DNA of 64,000 nucleotides from Limnoperna fortunei (taxonomy: Eukaryota > Mollusca > Bivalvia > Mytilida > Modiolidae): positions 11,659,547-11,723,546 of the forward strand of contig OX104116.1 of assembly GCA_944474755.1 (NCBI GenBank), in the 5' to 3' direction. The notes beneath the pieces are model-generated. The model saw only the letters and a list, made by a program, of their open reading frames with translations. It had not been told where the DNA came from and did no database searches. Below are positions 37,577 through 48,508 of this stretch, piece after piece; positions within the stretch are counted from its first letter, which is position 1; each line of letters opens with the position of its first letter. Both the position numbers and the translations under genes were made by a program.

Positions 37577-37794
37577 GTCCGAGAATCCTCTGCCGCCCAA
37601 CGCTGTTTTTGTGTGGGACATCAGAGAGCTCTCCATAAGCAAAACAACGGGTTTTGCGACACAGGTCTGGGTCGGCAAATTTCATCGTTTCCAGATGTTA
37701 ACAAACATTTTCGTCCACTAACGGGTTTTGCGACACAGGTCTGGGTCGGCAAATTTCATCGTTTCCAGATGTTAACAAACATTTTCGTCCACTT
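37577..37794 (-). repeat. Inverted copy of LINE ORF1 start, with 74-bp tandem duplication
   Basis: On the minus strand this reads GGACGAAAATGTTTGTTAAC then the KFADPDLCRKTRCFAYG frame, matching the plus-strand ORF1 start at 40382-40509. The 74-bp unit starting ACGGGTTTTGCGACACAGGT is present at 37647 and again at 37721. It forms the outer inverted arm of the palindrome cluster 37.5-40.5 kb. Confidence 0.85.
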
Positions 37795-37815
37795 AAACTA
37801 TATATATATATATAT

Positions 37816-38328
<513 letters not shown>

Positions 38329-38410
38329 TCTAAAGAGTCTACCAACCAGCAAGCTTATTAAGTATCGGATCGACAAACATGACGATACAGCATAAACAAA
38401 AAATAATATA

Positions 38411-38994
38411 CAAGTCTAGAAGATTATGCAACGATACAAATGACGGTGTTTCTTGTCAAAAATTTAGACAAAGACTGACCAACGAATGGCCTTAGTCATT
38501 GAATGTCAATATAAATAAATGACGTAAACAAGTCATAACATATTGATCTTGAAATTTCTCATTTCCAACTTAAGACTCATCAGTGGCGTTTAACTCTAAT
38601 GCTTAAAGTATTTTTTCATATTTTTTTATATTATTCCATCACCGAATGAAAAAATACTTTAAGCATTAGAGTTAAACGCCACTGATGAGTCTTAAGTAGA
38701 CGAAACGCGCGTCTGGCGTAATGAATTTGTCACCTTGGTAATTTTGATTACATCTTGTTGGAATATTTGAGCAAAGCAAAGTAACAGCACGGCACGTCCG
38801 CGGCTGGCGGACTTGTGAAGCAACTATTTTGGGTTAAGTTGGAAATGAGAAATTTCAAGATCAATATGTTATGACTTGTTTACGTCATTTATTTATATTG
38901 ACATTCAATGACTAAGGCCATTCGTTGGTCAGTCTTTGTCTAAATTTTTGACAAGAAACACCGTCATTTGTATCGTTGCATAATCTTCTAGACT

Positions 38995-38996
<2 letters not shown>
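38411..38996. repeat. Nested inverted repeat (163-bp outer arms, 48-bp inner arms)
   Basis: 38411-38573 is the reverse complement of 38834-38996, from CAAGTCTAGAAGATTATGCA to its mirror. Inside the left half, 38572-38619 (CTCATCAGTGGCGTTTAACT region) pairs with 38646-38693. The unpaired 38697-38833 has the core GACGAAACGCGCGTCTGGCG. The same family occurs in direct tandem at 47561-48508. Confidence 0.9.
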
Positions 38997-39030
<34 letters not shown>

Positions 39031-39034
<4 letters not shown>

Positions 39035-39859
39035 AACGTCTAAGTATTGTGACAACCATATAATATATCTATCCAGCGGATTTCTGAAACATCAGAAATA
39101 CAGGGTTAATATCAAATATTTATATATACGTCTACAAATTAAGCCCAACACTGTTTGAATTAGATTTTTAACACTGTCAAATTTTTGCTTTCCCTCAGCG
39201 GGATTCGAACTCACACCGTTGTGACACTGTGGCACCAATTCGCCTGCACTATGTCCAGCGGTCTAGACCCCTCGGCCAAATCCGCTATATAAAAATATAG
39301 CTTCATTAACCGGGGTGAATCTTAGACATAGACATAGTACATGTGTACTAGCGTGTGACGATGGAATTTTCGTAACCAATACGTATTAATTTGACAGTAA
39401 TCTAATTCAGCATTTTTGTATATATTATATAGGATGACAAAGTTACTTGTCATGCAGTCACAGTAAGTAAATTATATACAAACGTCTAAGTATTGTGACA
39501 ACCATATAATATATCTATCCAGCGGATTTCTGAAACATCAGAAATACAGGGTTAATATCAAATATTTATATATACGTCTACAAATTAAGCCCAACACTGT
39601 TTGAATTAGATTTTTAACACTGTCAAATTTTTGCTTTCCCTCAGCGGGATTCGAACTCACACCGTTGTGACACTGTGGCACCAATTCGCCTGCACTATGT
39701 CCAGCGGTCTAGACCCCTCGGCCAAATCCGCTATATAAAAATATAGCTTCATTAACCGGGGTGAATCTTAGACATAGACATAGTACATGTGTACTAGCGT
39801 GTGACGATGGAATTTTCGTAACCAATACGTATTAATTTGACAGTAATCTAATTCAGCAT
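39031..39859 (-). repeat. 446-bp tandem duplication carrying SINE family 2 copies B and C
   Basis: TACAAACGTCTAAGTATTGT begins at 39031 and at 39477; the text that follows is the same for about 380 bp. Each unit holds a family-2 tRNA-like block on the minus strand (39192-39286 and 39637-39731). Copy B is closer to C than to A, so the tandem duplication came after the element inserted. Confidence 0.9.
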
Positions 39860-40104
39860 TACGAAAATTCCATCGTCACACGCTAGTACACATGTACTAT
39901 GTCTATGTCTAAGATTCACCCCGGTTAATGAAGCTATATTTTTATATAGCGGATTTGGCCGAGGGGTCTAGACCGCTGGACATAGTGCAGGCGAATTGGT
40001 GCCACAGTGTCACAACGGTGTGAGTTCGAATCCCGCTGAGGGAAAGCAAAAATTTGACAGTGTTAAAAATCTAATTCAAACAGTGTTGGGCTTAATTTGT
40101 AGAC

Positions 40105-40106
<2 letters not shown>
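39574..40106. repeat. 246-bp palindrome arms, apparently identical
   Basis: 39574-39819 and 39861-40106 are reverse complements of exactly equal length with no mismatch I can see. The spacer is 41 bp (39820-39860). The right arm is family-2 copy D in plus orientation (tRNA-like part 39948-40046). The structure could form a large cruciform or hairpin. Confidence 0.92.
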
Positions 40107-40150
<44 letters not shown>

Positions 40151-40370
40151 CGCTTCTTTAGATATTTTTCTCTATGAATAAAATCATCATACCTTCAATC
40201 AAGTTAATTTAAGCACTTGACTTAAGTCAAATTTTTGTCACGTTACTTTTTGTTCAAAGTGAAATGTCGGATGTAAGGGTATCGATGGAAATTAGCTTAG
40301 AAATGGACTGAAATCATCTTGATTAAAGGTATGATGATTATATTCATAGAGAAAAATATCTAAAGAAGCG
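40151..40370. repeat. 53-bp inverted repeat with 114-bp spacer
   Basis: CGCTTCTTTAGATATTTTTC...CAAG (40151-40203) pairs with 40318-40370 with two or so mismatches. It lies directly between the (TA)n tract and the start of LINE ORF1. Confidence 0.92.
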
Positions 40371-40412
40371 AATTATAAACTGGACGAAAATGTTTGTTAA
40401 CATCTGGAAACG

Positions 40413-41139
40413 ATGAAATTTGCCGACCCAGACCGGTGTCGCAAAATCCGCTGTTTTGCTTATGACGTCCCACGCAAAAAAAGCGTTAGACGGCAGAGGA
40501 TTCTCGGACTGAACTGTCATAAACCAAAGCAGCTAATGTTTGACGATCTCCGCAAAGAACTCAGAAACGACATGCAAATGTACGTTAATAACTTGACAGC
40601 ACTGTTATAAGCCGAAATCGACAAACTAAAAATGGAAAACTTTCACCTAAAAATGCTACTTCTGATATTCCCAAAATTACCTCAAAAATCGATGATCTCG
40701 AATAGCATACCCGTAAAACTGCATAAGAATTAGCGGGCTACCGCAGTCGGTTGGTGAAAATACCTTGTTTGTGATGTTGCTAAAAAAAACTTAATGTCCA
40801 ATCAGAAAACAAGATATCAGAGTCTCTCATCGTTTACCAAATAATAAAGGTCAAAAGCAGATTATTGCTAGATTTACACATGCAAATAAACGAATCGAAC
40901 TGCTTAAAGCTACCAAAAAAATTCGGAACATACCCGATCTCCTTGGTGTTGGTATTAGCCAGGACTTAACCAAAAATCGTAGCAAGTTAGCTTATCGCAT
41001 CAGACAAGCAGTCAAAGAGCGTAAAATCAAATCAACCTCTCTTTGGGACGGTAAAATATTTATAACCGATAACGACGGCAAGCGAAACGTCATAACAACT
41101 GAAGATGATCTAGAAGGTTTGTTAAACAATCAAACATGA
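40413..41139 (+). pseudogene. LINE ORF1 (RNA-binding protein), broken
   Basis: The first frame (KFADPDRCRKIRCFAYDVPR...) runs to TAA at about 40610. After several frame changes a lysine-rich helical stretch follows (EIDKLKMENFHL). A final open frame carries KGQKQIIARFTHANKRIELLKATKK and a C-terminal domain RSKLAYRIRQAVKERK...LWDGKIFITDNDGKRN to TGA 41137-41139. Coiled coil, then RRM-like, then basic C-terminal domain is the ORF1p plan of many LINEs. The functional role (RNA chaperone of the RNP) is known for such families and inferred here. Confidence 0.75.
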
Positions 41140-42311
41140 CCTCTCCGAAACGAAAGTTCAGGGAGTATAGTCAATAACTTATCTATGCATAAGTCTGACG
41201 GAATCTTTTCAGTGCGCTTTCCAATATCCGGTTTCTTATCACAACAAGTACCTAGTTTGTCACTTCAACTAACGTCATGTCCGCCACAGATGTACAGTCA
41301 ATTTACCCCTGGTATGTTAGGCTCACAGCTGTCGCAAATGCCATATCATTTAAGATGAACTCATACATGGACGTTTTCAGATCTCCATAACTTATGTAAC
41401 TTAAGAGTTTGTACATAACAGTAAGAGTAATTAATTTTTCTTTACTTACTTTTAGCTGTTGTATTGTGCATGTTGTGTGTCTAATAACCTAATATATACC
41501 TAAGGGTCACCCATTTAATTAATTTTCCATGCCCCCAGCATGTGCTTTATACCTGAATATCCATTCCCTAAATAATGCCACGAGCATGATTACGGTGGTT
41601 TTAATTACTTCTACATATAGCTTTGTCCTAATCCGTATATTGTCATTCATGAATTCGGAAAATATAGTGAAAAATCAAAACTGTATATACCAAACGCCAA
41701 AACGACATGGGAAAAATGTCCTATTTCGAGGAACCTATAATTTACCAACCCCCCTTTTTCCACAGAGATTTTGAACTCATTTTCTGGAGAAAATCTAATA
41801 TCAGTCAGAAATCACATGTGGGCCTTGTTGTTATATATTACCATGTATATAATGTTGTGTTCTTTTTATAGTTTTATTTTTTACACTCATGTATACACTG
41901 TCATTTAGAAACGTACAACTATATGCATTGCATTAACAGTCCTGTTCTAATAAGGATTCGTCATTGTTGGGATGCTGAAATATCATAATGGGTATCTCAA
42001 ACTCTGACTTCAACATTAAAATAGAACTATTTTACTCACGAGCATGTAGAATACCAAAGTGCAAAATGTTAAACTATGAACATGTATTGATATTACAGCT
42101 ATGTTGTATTATATGCTATAAATCGATACCAATAATGATTTGATATATTTTATTACAAACAGAAGTAGAAAAAAAACTGTAATTTTAAAAGTCCCATATT
42201 AAAACCACATGTTAAATCTGTCAAAGTTAATAAAGACAGAAGAGTGTTGTGTTCTTCTGAGTCTATTAATTTGAATAGAAATGTTGTAATAAGTATTGTA
42301 TGTATTATGTT

Positions 42312-42351
42312 GATTCATCTGTGTGGTGATATTGAACTAAATCCTGAACCA
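42312..42351 (+). other. 2A-like motif with NPGP changed to NPEP
   Basis: LIHLCGDIELNPEP follows a hydrophobic stretch at the start of ORF2. 2A-like ribosome-skipping peptides (D.E.NPGP) are documented in APE-type LINEs of invertebrates, at this place in the protein. Here the essential Gly is Glu (GAA at 42346-42348, one base from GGA), so skipping would be expected to fail. Confidence 0.75.
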
Positions 42352-42965
42352 TCTTCCATGTCCTCCGAACTCTCTTCAACGATGTCTGTTACTGATCCTG
42401 TAATTGACGAATTTCGGAGCTGTTTATCTCATTTTACGTCCTTTATGCATTTAAACATTTGTGGTAGTTGAGTGATGAGTTACTGTTCTTTGTTGTGACA
42501 AACAATTAAATTTCAAATTTTCATTTGTTATTTTTCATTTAAATTAATTTTGTTGGTTAAGAAACGTTTTATACCAAGAAAAATTTGACATGATTATTAT
42601 GTTCTGATAATTTGAAGTCGAAACTTTTCACTGTTGTTAAAGTAATAATTGATACACCAAAATTTGATGAATTGAAATGTAATAGAATCGGTCTGTTTGA
42701 ATTGTTGTTTACGTGAAAAGAAGATGTCAGTTAGTTTGCAAATGGCAGACCCTCGGAAATTGTACTCAAATTTATGTACATTTTATGCAGAAGCAAGGAC
42801 AGAGGATGGGACATTATACAAGCAATAATCACTGCAAACATTTCGTCATGGATTATGTCGATATTTTATCGATTTTAAAGAAATAACCATTATGAAAGAC
42901 AGTCACTTTTGGGAATAAAACATCGTGTATATTCCATTTCATGACTCAATAAATTATGTAATAAA

Positions 42966-43109
42966 ACAATTACTACACTTGAACTTGGTCAATATGAGGT
43001 TTTATGGAGCAGGGTAGAATAGTATTGAAACTCGGCTTCGCCTCGTTCAATATTATTCTACCCTGCTCCATAAAACCTCATATTGATCTCATTCAAGTGC
43101 AGTAATTGT
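42966..43109. repeat. 64-bp foldback hairpin inside the LINE insertion
   Basis: 42966-43029 and 43046-43109 are inverted repeats with few mismatches, around a 16-nt loop ACTCGGCTTCGCCTCG that is itself partly palindromic. It lies within the 42472-43950 segment that interrupts the endonuclease. It may be part of the inserting element. Confidence 0.92.
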
Positions 43110-46100
43110 ATAATATTTATTCTATAATTAAGTTTCAATAGGGGTTCCATTCTTGATGTTACGAAATATTTTGTTATTTGCATTTAAATGTATATATTAA
43201 AGTATTTGAAACTGATTGAATTAAATTTCTTACTGAATATAAAAATCGTTGGTTGGAAACAAGAGAGTTCTACCCACATCATAAAAAGAACACATCCTGC
43301 TACACATTCAAAGTCTTGTCCCGAAATTAGATTTGATTAATGCTGAATTATGTAATCTCGATATACTTTGCTTTAACGTGCATTGTTCCTAATTTGAATT
43401 GAAAAAATTACGTTCCGTTCCGTTAAATACCGTTAGCCATATAGCTAACATTAATTAACGGACCGGAAGAGAATATTTTGTGACAAGTATTAAAGGTCTT
43501 GATAAGAATGTTTGTTGGGAGTCCGTATGTTATTTATTAGAGCACGATGTTGCAGCGGTAAAGAGAATGCATTAGTTTAGTGGCTGAAAAAAGAGATAAT
43601 AATACAACGGCTGTGGCCAAAATTGACGGAACTTAGTGAACTTAATATTGTCCTGTGGCCTTCGATTTTTATTGACCTGTGAGGCAGTTGAATTTTTTTC
43701 TTTTAAATATCATGGTTTTTTCAATTATCTTGTATTTTCAGGAGTTGACTTGCAACAGGGACATGCTTGCAAATGTTCTATTATAAATACATCAATGTTG
43801 CTTTGTATCTATGTAAAAAAATAATACCGAAACAAACTTCTGCAGTTAGCAATAATTTAAAATGTATAGAAATAAAACTTGTGAATCTTTTTAGACCCTC
43901 TTTTTAAACTAGTAATCTTAGAATGATGGTTAGAACTGAAGATAAAAAATAAGAAGGTATTATATGGGACATATTATATCCCACCTGGGGGTACTTTTAA
44001 TATATGGAGCAAAGTAGAAAACTCCATTGACAACATTGTTAATCTCGTTGATTGCGACAGTATTATAATCACGGGAGACTTTAACGATAATCAACTATTA
44101 ATAAATTCTAAAATAAAAAATATATGCATTAAATATAGTCTAAAGCAACTAGTTGAAGAACCAACCAATTTATTGAGAACTCGTCCTCCCTTATTGATTT
44201 GGTTATCACTAATGACCCAAACTTAATCCCTTACGTCGGAGTAGGACCACCACTTCAAGACCATATAAGATATCACTGTCCTACTGTTGGTTTTATAAAC
44301 TCCCCTAAAACCAATAAGAAAACTCACCGACGTAAGATATGGTTGTATGAACAAGGTGATTTTGATAGGTATAGAGGGATGCTGGCTGAAACTGACTGGG
44401 ACACAATAACGAACTCGAATGATATTGACGGGGTGGTTGATGAAATTACATGCAGAATCCTATGGTTGACCATGTGTAGCCGAAGCCTGCATTCCGAACC
44501 GCTTTGTTACTGTGCGTAAATCTGATCCTGATTGGCTTACTAATAATATAAGGAAGGCAATCAGGAAGAAAAACCGCGTTCACCGAAAAGCCAAGACGTT
44601 TAACCGTCCAACTGATTGGAGTAAATTTAGATCTATACGAAATAAAGTAACATCTCAAGTCAGACAAGCTAAAGAGAAATATACTAAATCTCATTAGTAA
44701 GCTCCTGAGTGATAACCGTCTATCGAAATCATGGTGGACTGTCTGTAAGAAAATACCCGGCATTAAACCGTCCCACTCTGAGATACAACCTTTATTAATT
44801 AACAATAATATTGTATCCGGCGACTCAGAGAAGGCAGAATGGTTTAATAATTTTTTCGTATCCCAAACACAACTGGATGATTCTTCTGTCAGTCTTCCAG
44901 ATCTGGGTGATCACTCTGGGAATATTCTAAGCGAAGTTGTACTGTCTGACAACGAAGTAAGAGATAAATAAAGCCTCCGGACCTGATCTTATAAATCCAA
45001 GACTATTGAAAGAAGGCGCCCAGGTCCGAAACACACCCTTAACAAAACTCTTCAATCTGTCGTTATCGTCGTCCTATTTCCCTGTTAAATGGAAAGGGGC
45101 GAACGTAACGCCAGTGTTCAAGAGTGATTCCTCCTGTGAAATTAAGAATTATAGACCAATCTCTTTACTTAGTATTATTTCAAAATGTATGGAGAGATGT
45201 GTTTATAAACATATTCATAACTTCTTACTACAGAATAGAGTAATTACTCCAATTCAGTCAGGGTTTACTAAAGGGGATTCAGCCACCAGCCAGCTGATTG
45301 ACATATCAAATGATATTGGAAAGGCCTTAGATGATGGGAAAGAGATACGAGTTGTATTTTGTGACATAAGCAAAGCCTTTGATCGCGTATGGCACAAAGG
45401 TCTCCTGTTTAAATTACATAACTATGGTATCTCAGGGAAACTCTTGTCATGGTTAAAACAATATTTATCGGGAAGGGTTCAAAGGGTGGTGTTAAACGGG
45501 GAGTGCTCAGAGTGGAAAACTATTGGGGCTGGTGTGCCCCAGGGTTCCATTCTTGGCCCTCTTTTGTTCTTAATATTCATAAATGATATAGTTATTGATT
45601 TAGGTGCCTGCATTAAGCTTTTTGCTGACGACACTAGTATCTATATAGTTGTCGAAACTCCCGAAAATGCAGCATCAGTCTTAAGCAGGGATCTCGATCT
45701 TATTAATAAATGGTCACAAAAGTGGCTTGTTAAATTTAATCCATAGAAGACTGAAACCATGACAATATCCAGAAAGTCAGTGAAGCCAGTCCACCCCCCT
45801 CTACTCATGAATAATCACATTCTTCAAGAGGTCACGAATCACAAGCATTTAGGTTTATATTTTTCAAACAATGGTAGTTGGAATACTCATATTGATTATA
45901 TTGTTAAAAAGGCTTATGAAAGAATTAACTTCCTGAGAAAGGTGCGCTTTATTTTAGATCGATTTACCCTCGAAAAAATGTATTTGTCTTTTATTCGGCC
46001 ATTATTAGAATACGGTGGCGTGATATGGAATATTAGTACCCAGTATCTTGTAGATAAGGTAGAAAATGTCCGAATTGAGGCGATGCGTATTGTTACGGGT

Positions 46101-47560
46101 GGGACAAAATTGACATCTATCAAAAACTTTACACAGAAACGGGATGGGAGAAACTTGCGGACAGGAGGGAAAAACATCGATTAATTGTTTTATATAAGAT
46201 TATAAACCAACAAACGCCAGAATACTTAAGAAATCTAGTTCTAAACTCATTGGCGTCTGTACATGGCCATTTCACGCGACAATCAAATAATATATCTGAA
46301 ATACGCACTAGAAGTAACCTCTATTCGGACTACTTTCTACCGTCCACGATAAAACTCTGGAACAAGCTCCTACCTGACATTCGAAATTCTTCGTATATTC
46401 ATATTTTTAAAAACAATTTAAAAAATCAAGGTAATAAGTTACCTCAAAAATATTATTATGCTGGCTCTAGACAAGGTCAAATATTCCACTCTAGATTACG
46501 CATGAACTGTTCTTCTCTAAACGAACACCTTTTCTCACGTAATCTAATCGACTCACCCAACTGTGTATGTGGACACACTGAGTCAACTACGCATTACTTA
46601 CTTTACTGCCATATATACAAAAGCATTAGAGATAATACCATTTTTACTATTAACTGCAATGTACCTGTTGATGTAAACCTTTTACTATTTGAGTCAGATA
46701 GCCTAACGTTTGGACAGAATACAGATATATTTATCAAAACTCAAAACTTCATCATAGCAAGTAAACGATTCTAAGTAATATCATATTTTTCTTGCATTTC
46801 ATCATTACTTTACAGATTTTTTTTAAATATTTGTCTTGTTTCTGTTATTCCTTAGTTATATATTGTCAAACAAGGGTTAAATTATACAAACATATTTCCT
46901 TCATGTAGCATGTTTACTCATCCTAATATGTAGTACTCTTTCAACAATTAGAAAACGGACTTGATATAAGCTTTTATTAGCTTGTTTCCGAATCCTTTCC
47001 GTTTTATGTATATGTCTGCTTGTGACTTTGTATGATATTATTGAAATAAATATGTTTAAAATAAACTAGTAATCTTCAATATATAAACGTGATTTTTGAA
47101 AATCCTTATTATTACCTCACTGCTTGTTCCATTCCGTTCCGCAAATTACCAATAGCCTTGAATATGTTCCCACTTAATAACCTTACTTAGTAAATCTATG
47201 ATGGGCACACTCAGTAACCCGTTTAATTATTTTTGGTTACAAGGTTGAAGCAAAATAATTACTCAATCCCCCAAAATATTGGGATATAATATTATAGTTT
47301 ATTAAATTGTTATATCTGAAAAATGGCTCGGTGTTCAGTCTTACACAAAAATGCTCAAGATCGCAGCAATACATCCACACAACAACCTGTCTTCCGGCTC
47401 TTGTAGTAGAAACTACACCGACTTGCTATTCTGCATCCGGGTCTCGTAGTATATCTACACCGAGTTGATGGGAATCTGCCAATCTACACACATTTCTTTT
47501 TCAATCTTCCGGCTCTTGTAATCTAACTATACCGAGTGGATATGAAATATATATTATATA

Positions 47561-48508
47561 CAAGTCTAGAAGATTATGCAACGATACAAATGACGGTGTT
47601 TCTTGTCAAAAATATAGACACAGACTGACCAACGAATGGCCTTGGTCATTGAGTGTCAATATAAATAAATAACGTAAACAAGTCATAACATATTGATCTT
47701 AAACTTTTTTTACTCCAACTGAACCCAAAACTTTTATATAGTTGCTTCCCAGTCCGCCACCCGCGGACGTATCGTGCTGTTACTTGGGCTTTGCTCAAAT
47801 ATTCCAACAAGATGTAATCAAAATAACCAAGGTGACAAATTCATTACGCCAGACGCGCGTTTCGCCTACTTTTAAAGACTCATCAGTGGCGTTTAACTCT
47901 AAATGCTTAAAGTATTTTTTCATTTGGAGATGGAATAATATAAGTCCAATGGGATCGTGTAAATACACAATACAGGTAGTTCAAAATATTATATAAAAAG
48001 TCTAAAGAATGTACCAACCAGTAAATTTATTAAGTATCGGATCGACAAACATGGCAATACAGCATAAACAAACAAAAAAATAAACAAGTATAGAAGATTA
48101 TGCAACGATACAAATGACGGTGTTTCTTGTCAAAAATATAGACACAAACTGACCAACGAATGGCTTTAGTCATTGAGTGTCAGTATAAATAAATAATAAC
48201 ATATTGATCTTAAACTTTTTCACTCCAACTGAACCCAAAACTTTTATATAGTTGCTTCCCAGTCCGCCACCCGCGGGCGTGCCGTGCTGTTACTTGGCTT
48301 TGCTCAAATATTCCAACAAGATGTAATCAAAATTACCAAGGTGACAAATTCATTACGCCAGACGCGCGTTTCGTCTACTTAATACTTATCAGTGGCGTTT
48401 AACTCTAAATGCTTAAAGTATTTTTTCATTTGGAGATGAAATAATATAAGTCCACTGGGATTTTGTAAATACACAATGCAGGTAGTTCAAAATATTATAT
48501 AAAAAGTC
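47561..48508. repeat. Two tandem copies of the CGCGCGTTTCGTC repeat family
   Basis: The unit of about 524 bp begins CAAGTCTAGAAGATTATGCA (47561) and recurs from CAAGTATAGAAGATTATGCA (48085). Both contain TCCGCCACCCGCGG, then ACGCCAGACGCGCGTTTCG and a TCAGTGGCGTTTAACTCTAA end. The same family forms the inverted structure at 38411-38996, and a worn copy of the core lies at 59405-59440. Confidence 0.9.

Larger units (their letters stand above)
42244..46774 (+). pseudogene. LINE ORF2: endonuclease and reverse transcriptase, broken
   Basis: The N-terminal frame 42244-42471 has a hydrophobic stretch, CGDIELNPEP and the endonuclease opening FMHLNICGS, where homology stops. It resumes near 43950 with GTYYIPPGGT and ITGDFNDNQ (EEP catalytic box), then LIDLVITND and DHIRYHCPT. 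RT blocks: NVTPVFKSD..NYRPISLL (about 45100), GFTKGDSATSQL, VFCDISKAFDRVWH, GVPQGSILGPLLF, the catalytic KLFADDTSIY (about 45620), then TAG at 45744-45746 just after WLVKFNP. The frame then changes near 46123. The tail has FLPSTIKLWNKLLP and a CxC...H...C cluster (CVCGHTESTTHYLLYCHIY) seen in CR1-group C termini. Earlier frame changes occur at about 44180 and 44490. Confidence 0.9.
40382..47075 (+). mobile_element. CR1-group LINE with ORF1 and ORF2, interrupted
   Basis: Plus-strand order is ORF1 (40413-41139), a spacer, a short frame with a 2A-like motif (42244-42471), an inserted segment of about 1.48 kb, then endonuclease remainder, reverse transcriptase and C-terminal domain to the stop at 46774. 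A 3' tail with AATAAA-like text ends near 47075. Several indels and stops make it inactive. From 47076 to 47560 nothing else is recognised. Confidence 0.85.

Noticed and set aside
45914..46177. Minus-strand open frame over LINE ORF2
   Set aside because: Antisense shadow of the reverse-transcriptase region.
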